A DNA stretch of 7,038 nucleotides from GCA-016432345 sp964544105 (GCA_964544105.1 CAZIZQ010000037.1:1-7038); one strand, 5' to 3'. Shown: positions 1 through 5,449, counted from the stretch's first letter. Notes: generated from the sequence alone by a model not told the origin. Numbers and translations are program-made.

Positions 1-1
1 A

Positions 2-1192
2 GAACCCTTATTTCTTTTGGCGACGGAGATTTCCAGTATTTATTCCCAGGGTGGGAGAGTGAGAAGAATTCATAGTCTTGTTTTTGCGCCAAATTTTGAG
101 GTGGCGGAGAAAATTAATAAAGAGCTGATTCGCCGCGGCTGTAATTTGTTGTCTGACGGCCGGCCGATAGTTGGCATATCTGCAAAAAATCTTCTAGAGT
201 TGATTTTATCGATTGATCAACGGGCCATGCTTATTCCCTGCCACGTCTGGACACCGCATTTTGGTGTGTATGGCAGCGCTTCGGGGTTTGATTCTATTGA
301 CGAGGCTTTTGGAGAGTATGCCCAGTATGTCTATGGGGTGGAGACGGGTTTGTCCAGCGACCCGGAGATGAATTGGCAGATGTGGGAGTTGCAGTACCGG
401 TCGATTCTTTCTTTTTCCGATGCTCATAGTCCGGCCAAGATGGGAAGAGAAGCCACCGTATTTACAATTCAGAATTCAGAATTCAGAATTCAGAATGACA
501 ATTTAGAATTTAAAATTAACTATGATGATATTACTGCGGCAATAAAAAGAGAAAGAGATGCCAAGCTTAAAATCGGTTATACAATTGAATTTTATCCCGA
601 AGAGGGGAAGTATCATTTTTCCGGGCATAGAAATTGCAAAGTAGTTTTTGGGCCGGAGGATATTAGGACCAAAGGTAATATTTGTCCTGTGTGCAATAAA
701 AAAATGACTGAAGGGGTGTTGTTTCGGGCGCAGCAGTTGGGCAATCCAAAATTTGAAGGTCAGGGTGAAGAAAAGTTAAGCCCGCATGGGATAAAATGGT
801 ATACAGATAAAGAAAAGAAACACCCACCATATGTCAAACTTGTGCCGCTTTTAGAGATTGTTGCCGAGAGCTTGGGGTTGGGTGTATCAAGTCAAAAAAC
901 AAAAACATTGTTTGCCGATGTATGCAAAACATTCGGGTCGGAGATTGATGTACTGCTCAAAACTCCTATTGAAAAGATACAAGGCATGGGGAATTTGCGT
1001 TTGGCAGAAGGAGTTAAAAAAGTCCGTTTAGGAAATATTGCCATAGATCCAGGCTTTGATGGTGAATATGGGAAGGTAAAGATATGGCCCGCCTCGCCGA
1101 AGACTCGTCTCGATTCGGAGACGAAGCGGACGGCGAGTCGAGGCGGGAATCACGACGTAAAAATAGAAGAAGCGCAGATGGGGTTGTTTTAA
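2..1192 (+). CDS. endoQ: Endonuclease Q family DNA repair nuclease (5'-truncated by the window edge)
   Basis: EndoQ enzymes cut DNA 5' of deaminated bases (uracil, hypoxanthine) and some abasic sites. The frame is open from base 2, and the family normally has about 80-90 more N-terminal residues of the PHP domain, so the TTG at 17 is not the true start. Seen here: the family segment ATEISSIYSQGGRVRRIH, then PCHVWTPHFG and FSDAHSP carrying PHP metal ligands, then the second domain with YTIEFYPEEGKYHFSGHRNC and CPVC (a zinc-binding Cys/His set), then PYVKLVPLLEI and a helix-hairpin-like GMGNLRLAEG region. The C-terminus is QMGLF, close to the bacterial beta-clamp-binding consensus. Two stretches look foreign to the family: a heptad-repeat peptide (467-510) and a GC-rich palindrome peptide (1088-1147). 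Both keep the frame and no internal stop is present. Family assignment is firm; activity of this copy with two insertions is not shown. Confidence 0.88.
   Translation, partial: EPLFLLATEISSIYSQGGRVRRIHSLVFAPNFEVAEKINKELIRRGCNLLSDGRPIVGISAKNLLELILSIDQRAMLIPCHVWTPHFGVYGSASGFDSIDEAFGEYAQYVYGVETGLSSDPEMNWQMWELQYRSILSFSDAHSPAKMGREATVFTIQNSEFRIQNDNLEFKINYDDITAAIKRERDAKLKIGYTIEFYPEEGKYHFSGHRNCKVVFGPEDIRTKGNICPVCNKKMTEGVLFRAQQLGNPKFEGQGEEKLSPHGIKWYTDKEKKHPPYVKLVPLLEIVAESLGLGVSSQKTKTLFADVCKTFGSEIDVLLKTPIEKIQGMGNLRLAEGVKKVRLGNIAIDPGFDGEYGKVKIWPASPKTRLDSETKRTASRGGNHDVKIEEAQMGLF
466..510 (+). repeat. In-frame AATTCAG heptamer repeat inserted in endoQ
   Basis: Four perfect tandem copies of AATTCAG occupy 466-493, followed by a degenerate fifth unit and an ATTTAGAATT tail. 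It encodes IQNSEFR-IQN-DNLEF. In other EndoQ proteins, as I recall the family, GREA.VF leads almost directly into the YDDI..AI helix, so about 15-16 residues look added. The period of seven cycles through all frames, so the plus strand has no stop in any frame, while the complement contains TGA in every frame. The same sequence type forms the 5811-5925 array. Confidence 0.75.
1088..1147 (+). repeat. GC-rich palindromic element, copy A, in frame in endoQ
   Basis: A 60-bp block, much more GC-rich than its surroundings, is bounded by perfect 9-bp inverted ends CCCGCCTCG (1088-1096) and CGAGGCGGG (1139-1147). Further pairing is CTCGCC (1093-1098) with GGCGAG (1132-1137), and an inner stem CGTCTC (1106-1111) with GAGACG (1118-1123) around GATTCG. 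It starts exactly on a codon and adds 20 residues beginning PASPKTR and ending TASRGG, between the conserved GEYGKVKIW end of the EndoQ body and the terminal QMGLF. No stop codon occurs in any of its six frames. Related to copy B at 2837-2890. Confidence 0.8.
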
Positions 1193-1197
1193 TTGTG

Positions 1198-1206
1198 TGG
1201 TAGAAT
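1198..1206 (+). promoter_or_regulatory. Extended -10 promoter for pth
   Basis: TG-g-TAGAAT lies six bases before the pth ATG at 1213, just after the endoQ stop. No convincing -35 is visible at 16-18 bp spacing; the extended TG may compensate. The predicted transcript start falls on or next to the ATG, giving a leaderless mRNA. The stretch from TAGAAT through the first codons is nearly identical to the same region upstream of acylphosphatase (15 of 17 bases). Confidence 0.5.
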
Positions 1207-1212
1207 AAAGAT

Positions 1213-1836
1213 ATGAAATTGATAGTGGGACTAGGAAATCCTGGGGAGAAATATGAGAAAACAAGGCACAATATTGGCTTTGCCGTTGTCGAGCAATTTT
1301 TAAAAGACTTTCAGCCTGTTGGGAAAACAACTTGGACAGATGAGAAAAAATTCAAAAGTGATGAGGCAGAAATTGAGTGGAAGCCCAAGCATGGAGATTT
1401 AGAAAAGATATTTTTAGTTAAACCTAAAACCTATATGAATAATGCAGGAATGGCAGTATCGCTTTTTACCTCGTTTTATAAAATAGATCCTGCTGATGTA
1501 TGGATTGTTTATGATGAAATTGATTTGCCACTAGGTGCTATGAAAATCCGTTTTGGTGGGGCAGCTGCAGGACATCATGGTGTGGAGTCAATTATGGAAA
1601 AGCTTGGTACTGATGCATTTTGGAGATTTAGGATGGGAGTTGGACATCCGAAAAGAATGGTAGATGGTAAATCTAGGATATCGAATAAAAGAGATGTGGA
1701 TGGGTTTGTCTTAGGAGAATTTGGGGAAGGGGAAAGGGGAAAAGTACGCGAGCTTATTAAGCGTGGGGCAAAGGCTATGGAAATGTCGTTAGAAAAAAGT
1801 CTAGAAGCTGCAATGAACCGGTTTAATACAAAGTAA
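1213..1836 (+). CDS. pth: Peptidyl-tRNA hydrolase
   Basis: This cytoplasmic enzyme hydrolyses the ester bond of peptidyl-tRNAs that drop off ribosomes, recycling tRNA. The 207 residues match the bacterial Pth1 family in length and order: KLIVGLGNPGEKYEKTRHNIGF at the N-terminus, with the equivalents of E. coli Asn10 and catalytic His20 at N9 and H19, KPKTYMNNAG (Asn68 equivalent N76), IVYDEIDLPLG (Asp93 equivalent D101), GHHGVESI, and FRMGVGHP. The usual GHNG motif reads GHHG, so the Asn114-equivalent substrate contact is His (residue 122). The start at 1213 places the GLGNPG motif at the expected distance. No Shine-Dalgarno is visible, and a -10-like box ends 6 nt upstream, so leaderless translation is likely. 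First gene of an operon: its TAA overlaps the next ATG by one base. Confidence 0.96.
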   Translation: MKLIVGLGNPGEKYEKTRHNIGFAVVEQFLKDFQPVGKTTWTDEKKFKSDEAEIEWKPKHGDLEKIFLVKPKTYMNNAGMAVSLFTSFYKIDPADVWIVYDEIDLPLGAMKIRFGGAAAGHHGVESIMEKLGTDAFWRFRMGVGHPKRMVDGKSRISNKRDVDGFVLGEFGEGERGKVRELIKRGAKAMEMSLEKSLEAAMNRFNTK

Positions 1837-2093
1837 TGCAAAAGATTGGGCAAATCCTCAAGAAATTTAATCCGGTGGAGGATAAATATATTTCTCGCGA
1901 GTTTCAGTCTTTTGGCATCCATTTGGCAGAGGAGCTTGATGACTACAAGCACAAGGCCTTGTATATAAGGCTTGCCAAGACAGTCCACCGGTCGATTTTA
2001 GAAAGGGCATTGTCTTTTGTGTCCGACAGCAACGCCCGCAATAAAGGAGCGCTGTTTATGTGGAAAGTAAAAGAACTTAAAAAGGTAAAATGA
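1836..2093 (+). CDS. Small basic conserved-looking protein of unknown function
   Basis: An 85-residue protein, rich in Lys and Arg, with no Cys, signal peptide or membrane segment, so probably cytoplasmic. I do not recognise a characterised family, but the style (FQSFGIHLAEELDDYKHKALYIRLAK, then ALSFVSDSNARNKGALFMWKVKELK) resembles short hypothetical proteins in CPR genomes, as I recall. It appears helical, with a compact core from about residue 20 to 82. It is a real gene by context: the ATG overlaps the pth stop (TAATG) and its own TGA overlaps the next ATG (ATGA), so all three should be co-translated. The position after pth suggests, but does not show, a link to translation or RNA; nucleic-acid binding would fit the charge. 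No function is assigned. Confidence 0.8.
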   Translation: MQKIGQILKKFNPVEDKYISREFQSFGIHLAEELDDYKHKALYIRLAKTVHRSILERALSFVSDSNARNKGALFMWKVKELKKVK

Positions 2094-2605
2094 ACCGTTC
2101 TTACCTTATTACTTTTATTATTTCTGGCTTTGGGATTTTTTTGGCATTTTTCTTTACTGATAAGCTGTCGCAGTTTAAGTCGTTAGGGCTTTTTGGTATT
2201 TTCCTGATTAACTTTTTTGGGAGCGCAACGATTTTTCTCCCCGCCCCAGCGATTGTTTCGGTTTTTGCAGGGGGAGTTGTATATGGAACAATTGCCGTTG
2301 CTATAGTTGCCGCAATTGGGGCGTCTTTAGGGGACATGTTGGGGTTTTTATTAGGCAGTTCCGGTAAGCAGATGTTTTTGAAAAAAGAGAATGTATGGTA
2401 TCGGATGGGGAGGGAGCAGTTTAGTAGGTTTGGGGGATTGTTTGTTTTGTTATTTGCCTTTATTCCCAATCCTTTGTTTGATGGTATCGGGATTATCGCA
2501 GGGGCGCTTGGGTATAGTCCCTATCGATTTTTTATCTTCCTTTTTGTGGGGAGGTTTTTTCGGGATCTCATCCTGGCATATTTTGGATCATCAATTAGTA
2601 GGTAG
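2090..2605 (+). CDS. VTT-domain (DedA/TVP38-like) integral membrane protein
   Basis: A 171-residue, very hydrophobic protein in the VTT (SNARE-associated/DedA) superfamily, whose better-studied members move or scramble lipids such as undecaprenyl phosphate or phosphatidylethanolamine across the membrane. Visible: an N-terminal membrane helix (5-23), a hydrophobic, possibly re-entrant region with FLPAPAIVSVFAGG (49-62), the GASLGDMLGFLLGSSGK motif (77-93), an amphipathic stretch (98-112), FIPNPLFDGIGIIAGALG (124-141) and a last helix with GRFFRD (154-159). The FIPNPLFD motif, as I recall, is frequent in CPR versions. The ATG sits in an ATGA overlap with the preceding gene and has a weak AAGG element a few bases upstream. 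Last gene of the pth operon. Superfamily is well supported; substrate is unknown. Confidence 0.87.
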   Translation: MNRSYLITFIISGFGIFLAFFFTDKLSQFKSLGLFGIFLINFFGSATIFLPAPAIVSVFAGGVVYGTIAVAIVAAIGASLGDMLGFLLGSSGKQMFLKKENVWYRMGREQFSRFGGLFVLLFAFIPNPLFDGIGIIAGALGYSPYRFFIFLFVGRFFRDLILAYFGSSISR

Positions 2606-2616
2606 TTCTAATAGAT

Positions 2617-2654
2617 ATATCATTTAGACACGCGATCGCGTGAAGAAATGATAT
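2617..2654. repeat. 38-bp two-tier dyad with a 14-bp perfect palindrome core
   Basis: ATATCATTT (2617-2625) and AAATGATAT (2646-2654) are perfect 9-bp inverted arms. Exactly centred between them is the perfect palindrome CACGCGATCGCGTG (2629-2642). The tiers are separated by three unpaired purines on each side (AGA and AAG). As RNA it would be a strong hairpin, but there is no U-tract after it, so it is not a standard terminator. As DNA it has the symmetry of a dimer-binding operator. It lies 11 bp after the VTT gene stop. Confidence 0.85.
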
Positions 2655-2716
2655 GAGTTATGAGTTGAGTATTGAGTATAATGAGTAATGAATTGAGTAA
2701 TGAATGTTGAGATGAG
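2652..2716 (+). repeat. Degenerate TGAGT-type array before acylphosphatase
   Basis: About 65 bp made of variants of TGAGTTA, TTGAGTA and ATGAGTA at roughly 7-8 bp spacing. It contains a perfect TATAAT at 2677-2682 and several TTGAGT words that resemble -35 boxes. It is not coding (many TGA stops) and it fills the gap between the 38-bp dyad and the acylphosphatase start. It differs in sequence from the AATTCAG arrays but has the same short-period style. Confidence 0.65.
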
Positions 2717-2719
2717 AAT
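2711..2719 (+). promoter_or_regulatory. Candidate leaderless -10 for acylphosphatase
   Basis: GAGAAT (2714-2719) ends six bases before the ATG at 2726. The 17 bases from here through the first codons match the pth promoter/start region at 15 positions. A TTGAGT at 2693-2698 is only 15 bp upstream. TATAAT at 2677-2682 is an alternative that would give a leader of roughly 35-40 nt. Confidence 0.4.
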
Positions 2720-2725
2720 AAAAAT

Positions 2726-3049
2726 ATGAAGCAGGCGCGTGTGTATATTAGTGGATTTGTGCAGGGAGTGGGGTATCGGCAGTTTGTCAAGCGGAATGCG
2801 AGAGATTTAGGTTTGGTTGGTTGGGTTAGAAACTTACCTGCCTCGCCTGACGCCAGCTTCGCCGAATCTAGGCGAGCGAGTCAAGGCGGGCCAGATGGAA
2901 GAGTGGAGGCAGTGTTTCAAGGAGGTAGAAAAGAAGTAGAAAAAATAGTAGAAATATGCAGAAAGGGACCTTTTTTATCAGAAGTAGAAAATGTTATTGT
3001 TGCATGGGAAGAGGAAAAAGAGAAGCATAATACATTTCAAATTATTTAA
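2726..3049 (+). CDS. acyP: Acylphosphatase with an 18-residue in-frame insertion
   Basis: Acylphosphatases hydrolyse carboxyl-phosphate bonds in small acyl phosphates; they are small cytoplasmic alpha/beta proteins of about 90 residues. Visible: GFVQGVGYR (11-18) with the catalytic Arg at 18, GWVRNL with the catalytic Asn at 36, then DGRVEAVFQGG and a C-terminal helix and strand. The family normally reads NLP-DGRVE. Here residues 38-55 (PASP...ASQGG) interrupt exactly this loop. Removing them gives 89 residues, the normal length. The insert is encoded by palindromic copy B. Both catalytic residues remain, but the insertion begins two residues after the catalytic Asn. No Shine-Dalgarno is visible at the ATG. 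The 3' end overlaps dsbA tail to tail by 8 nt. Confidence 0.93.
   Translation: MKQARVYISGFVQGVGYRQFVKRNARDLGLVGWVRNLPASPDASFAESRRASQGGPDGRVEAVFQGGRKEVEKIVEICRKGPFLSEVENVIVAWEEEKEKHNTFQII
2837..2890 (-). repeat. GC-rich palindromic element, copy B, in frame in acylphosphatase
   Basis: A 54-bp GC-rich block with ends CCTGCCTCGCC (2837-2847) and AAGGCGGG (2883-2890), starting on the same codon phase as copy A and adding 18 residues that begin PASP and end ASQGG. Its interior matches copy A best as the reverse complement: GACTCG (2882-2877), GATTCGG (2868-2862) and CGAAGC (2861-2856) occur in the same order in copy A at 1102, 1112 and 1122. The two copies are therefore probably in opposite orientation. 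Inverted pairing is weaker than in copy A (an inner TCGCC/GGCGA stem and wobble-rich ends), and three of six frames now contain stops. Confidence 0.8.
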
Positions 3050-3764
3050 GTTCTTCGTCAATGGCTGTTTTAAAGGAGGTGAATGGTTGGGCACCAACAA
3101 CTGCCTTGCCATTTACAAAAAGTGTTGGGGTACCAGAAACGCCAGCTTTTTGTCCAGCATCCATATCTTCTTTGACAATGTTTGCGAATTTAGAAGAACT
3201 AAGGCAACTTTCAAACTGTGAAGGATTCAACCCAACATCCGATGCATATTTTGCAAAACTTACTGCTGCATCAGAGACACTCTGATTTTCCCACTCGGTT
3301 TGCTTCTGGAAAAGCAAGTCATGATATTTCCAAAAAGCATTTTGCTCGTTGGCACATTCAGAAGCCTCGGCTGCCTTTTGGGCGTTTTGGTGGAAGGGAA
3401 GCGGGTAATGGCGGTAGGCGAACTTTGCTTTACCGGTATCAATATATTCTTTTTTAATCTGAGTTAATGCATCGTCAAAGAATCGCTTGCAAAATGGACA
3501 TTGAAAATCCGAAAATTCAACAAGGGTTACTTTAGCATTTTTATTTCCCAGGATTGGAAGATGCCCAATTTCTACATCGACTTTTACTAAAGGTGCTGGA
3601 GCAGTTTGTTCTTGTATCGGCTGTGTCTGTGTTCCTGCTACCGAAGAAGCGCCACCCTTTTCTAAGTATCTGACTTTAGTGGTGAGAGAGCCTAGAAAGA
3701 AAGAACTGATAACAAGGATAACAATAAGTGCTGGAGTATAGGAGAATTTATGAGAGGTATCCAT
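3042..3764 (-). CDS. Membrane-anchored DsbA/BdbD-like thiol oxidoreductase
   Basis: A thioredoxin-fold protein of 240 residues that likely makes or rearranges disulfides in proteins outside the cytoplasmic membrane. Order: short N-terminus, membrane anchor (about 11-27, PALIVILVISSFFLGSL), a Thr/Gln/Pro-rich linker, VTLVEFSDFQCPFCKRFF with active-site CPFC at 89-92, a helical insertion, and the cis-Pro loop GVSGTPTLFVNG (Pro213). Two further Cys (137 and 187) sit where related proteins carry a second, structural disulfide. An ATG three codons upstream (3773) overlaps the predicted -10 TACAAT and would not be transcribed as a start; the ATG at 3764 lies 7 nt after that box, so I chose it. Divergent from the large membrane protein; convergent with acylphosphatase. 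The partner oxidase (DsbB or VKOR) is not in the window. Confidence 0.92.
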   Translation of the reverse strand: MDTSHKFSYTPALIVILVISSFFLGSLTTKVRYLEKGGASSVAGTQTQPIQEQTAPAPLVKVDVEIGHLPILGNKNAKVTLVEFSDFQCPFCKRFFDDALTQIKKEYIDTGKAKFAYRHYPLPFHQNAQKAAEASECANEQNAFWKYHDLLFQKQTEWENQSVSDAAVSFAKYASDVGLNPSQFESCLSSSKFANIVKEDMDAGQKAGVSGTPTLFVNGKAVVGAQPFTSFKTAIDEELK

Positions 3765-3771
3765 ACGAGGC

Positions 3772-3801
3772 ATTGTACGAAAAGTTTTATTTGGTTGTCA
3801 A
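3772..3801 (-). promoter_or_regulatory. Promoter of the dsbA-like gene
   Basis: On the minus strand, TTGACA (3801-3796), an 18-bp spacer and TACAAT (3777-3772) form a near-consensus sigma-70-type promoter. Transcription would begin at about 3764-3766, on or beside the ATG chosen for this gene. Its -35 is only 8 bp from the -35 of the divergent promoter. Confidence 0.65.
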
Positions 3802-3809
3802 ATAGTAAT

Positions 3810-3838
3810 TTGGTGTTGTATTAGTAATGAGGTATAAT
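3810..3838 (+). promoter_or_regulatory. Promoter of the large membrane protein gene
   Basis: TTGGTG (3810-3815), a 17-bp spacer and a perfect TATAAT (3833-3838). Predicted start of transcription is about 3845, leaving a leader of only about 5 nt before the ATG at 3851. The in-frame ATG at 3827 lies upstream of the -10 and so would not be in this transcript. Confidence 0.65.
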
Positions 3839-3850
3839 AGAGACAATAAA

Positions 3851-5434
3851 ATGGAAACAAAGCAGGAAACGTCAACTCTTTCTCCGCTTGCGTCGGCTCT
3901 TTTGGAGTCTCTGCAAAAAACCGCCTCCCACGAACATCACAAAAAGATTGTGGTTAATCAATTAGTTTCTAAACTTGCTTCTTGGTACGAAAAGTTGCGA
4001 AATGCCATGGATTATCGGGAAGAGGAGGTAATCTTGCGCGCGGCAATTGAGCGAATATTAAAGCGTAGGATTTTGCTTGGGGGGGATGGAAAAAAGATTG
4101 CCGAGCCTCTTGTTCGTGAGCTGGTGTGGGCGCGGTATTTCCCAGACGAGAGCGTTTCCGAAACGCTGGTTGAACAGATCGAGAAAAAGATAAATTTATA
4201 CATGCAGTTTCGGGATAGCGTTATTGATAAAAAAATCCTGAAAGAGTCGGATGCAACAGAATGGATGTATCATCTTATGTCATCTGACATTGAATATTTG
4301 CTAAATCCGCTAACAGAGAGAGAAATTGCCTGTAACTTTATGTATCAGGTACTACGCAAGAACGCTTTTATTTCCGATGATACCGACCAAAACAGAGATG
4401 TGCAGGTGTTTATTGCGGTGAGACGCGCGTTTTCAAAAGACGACCTGGCTTTTTTGCGGTTTCATTTGTTTAGTCAGTATTATGGAAATAGGGGAATGAC
4501 AGAGAGTACCTATACAGAAATTATTGAAAAATTTCCCTTGTGTTACAAAGAAATTCAAGCGCAGCTGTCGTATCCAAGAAAAGATAGAATTTATAGTTAT
4601 GTCAAAAGCAAAACCGGCGCGTTTTTAATACTTGATGATTTACTCGATATTTATAAAGGTGGATTTAGGGAATTGTACGAAAAGAAAGAGGAATTTGAAA
4701 AAGCTGTATTTGAGGTGTGTAATGTCCGCTATGGTAATATTACTGGGAAAATCCGCCGGGCGGTAGTTAGAAGCGTTATTTTTATTCTACTGACCAAAGT
4801 CTTTTTTGCCTTTGCGGTGGAGGGGACGTTTGAAAGTCTTTTCTACGGCAGTGTGCAATGGAAATCTATTGCCTTAAACACCAGCATTCCACCACTTCTT
4901 ATGATAGTTGCGGCTTTTTTCTTGCGTTCGCCTAAAAGAGATAATTCACAAAAGATTTTGCGATACTTGCGGATTATGCTTTCGGAAGATCACCCAAACT
5001 TTGAGAATCCGTTAGTAATAAAAAAAGTCCCTGATAAAAGGCCATTTTTGGATGCTATTTTTACCATATTGTGGCTCTTGACATTTTTGGTAAGTTTTGG
5101 CGGTTTGGTGTATGTGTTGACCTTGCTGCATTTTAATCCGATTAGCCAGGGAATCTTTTTATTCTTCGTGGCCATTGTGTCGTTTTTGACATACCGCATA
5201 AGTTTGGCCAGTAGAGAATACATGGTTGATCCAGAAGCGAGCATGTTTTGGCCAATTTTTGACTTTTTCTTTCTACCGATTGTTAGAGTAGGGCAGCACC
5301 TGACCGAGGGGATTTCGCAAATTAATGTGGTGCTTTTTATTTTTGATTTTATAATTGAAACACCGTTTAAGGGCATTTTTGGCTTTTTCGAGCAGCTGTT
5401 TTTCTTCTTGAATGCCAAGAGGGAAGAACTCTAG
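3851..5434 (+). CDS. Large multi-pass membrane protein of unknown function
   Basis: A 527-residue protein that I cannot assign to a characterised family. The N-terminal half (about 1-300) is soluble-looking, charged and mostly helical. It is followed by hydrophobic segments at about 305-325, 340-358, 400-427 and 431-451, and by a hydrophobic C-terminal region (about 465-520, FFFLPIVRVG... then INVVLFIFDFIIETPFKGIFGFFEQLFFFL) ending in charged KREEL. There is no signal peptide, so the large N-terminal domain is probably cytoplasmic. No ATP-binding, protease or glycosyltransferase motif is visible. The start at 3851 is chosen because the upstream ATG (3827) precedes the TATAAT box. It is divergent from dsbA with closely spaced promoters, which may link their expression. 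It resembles long hypothetical membrane proteins seen in CPR genomes, from memory only. Confidence 0.88.
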   Translation: METKQETSTLSPLASALLESLQKTASHEHHKKIVVNQLVSKLASWYEKLRNAMDYREEEVILRAAIERILKRRILLGGDGKKIAEPLVRELVWARYFPDESVSETLVEQIEKKINLYMQFRDSVIDKKILKESDATEWMYHLMSSDIEYLLNPLTEREIACNFMYQVLRKNAFISDDTDQNRDVQVFIAVRRAFSKDDLAFLRFHLFSQYYGNRGMTESTYTEIIEKFPLCYKEIQAQLSYPRKDRIYSYVKSKTGAFLILDDLLDIYKGGFRELYEKKEEFEKAVFEVCNVRYGNITGKIRRAVVRSVIFILLTKVFFAFAVEGTFESLFYGSVQWKSIALNTSIPPLLMIVAAFFLRSPKRDNSQKILRYLRIMLSEDHPNFENPLVIKKVPDKRPFLDAIFTILWLLTFLVSFGGLVYVLTLLHFNPISQGIFLFFVAIVSFLTYRISLASREYMVDPEASMFWPIFDFFFLPIVRVGQHLTEGISQINVVLFIFDFIIETPFKGIFGFFEQLFFFLNAKREEL

Positions 5435-5449
5435 CTCCAAATTTTCTCC

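Noticed and set aside
17..19. TTG as the start of the EndoQ gene
   Set aside because: The frame stays open to base 2 and the protein begins in the middle of a conserved PHP-domain segment, so the gene is cut by the window edge.
1014..1330. Two antisense open frames crossing the endoQ/pth junction
   Set aside because: They exist because palindromic copy A has no stops in any frame; they have no start signals or protein-like conservation and overlap two firm genes.
2632..2639. Cyanobacterial HIP1-type octamer GCGATCGC in the dyad core
   Set aside because: It occurs once in the window and nothing else points to cyanobacteria; it follows from the palindrome and is likely coincidence.
2617..2654. 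Intrinsic terminator of the pth operon
   Set aside because: The stem is strong, but it is followed by GAGTTATGAG rather than a U-tract.
3364..3422. Third copy of the GC-rich palindromic element inside dsbA
   Set aside because: The GCCTCGGC and GGCGG words are ordinary codons of the conserved FHQNAQKAAEA region; there are no matching inverted ends and no extra length.
4752..4763. CCGCC-GGGCGG palindrome in the membrane protein gene
   Set aside because: Short, lacks the conserved ends of copies A and B, and shows no sign of an insertion in the protein.
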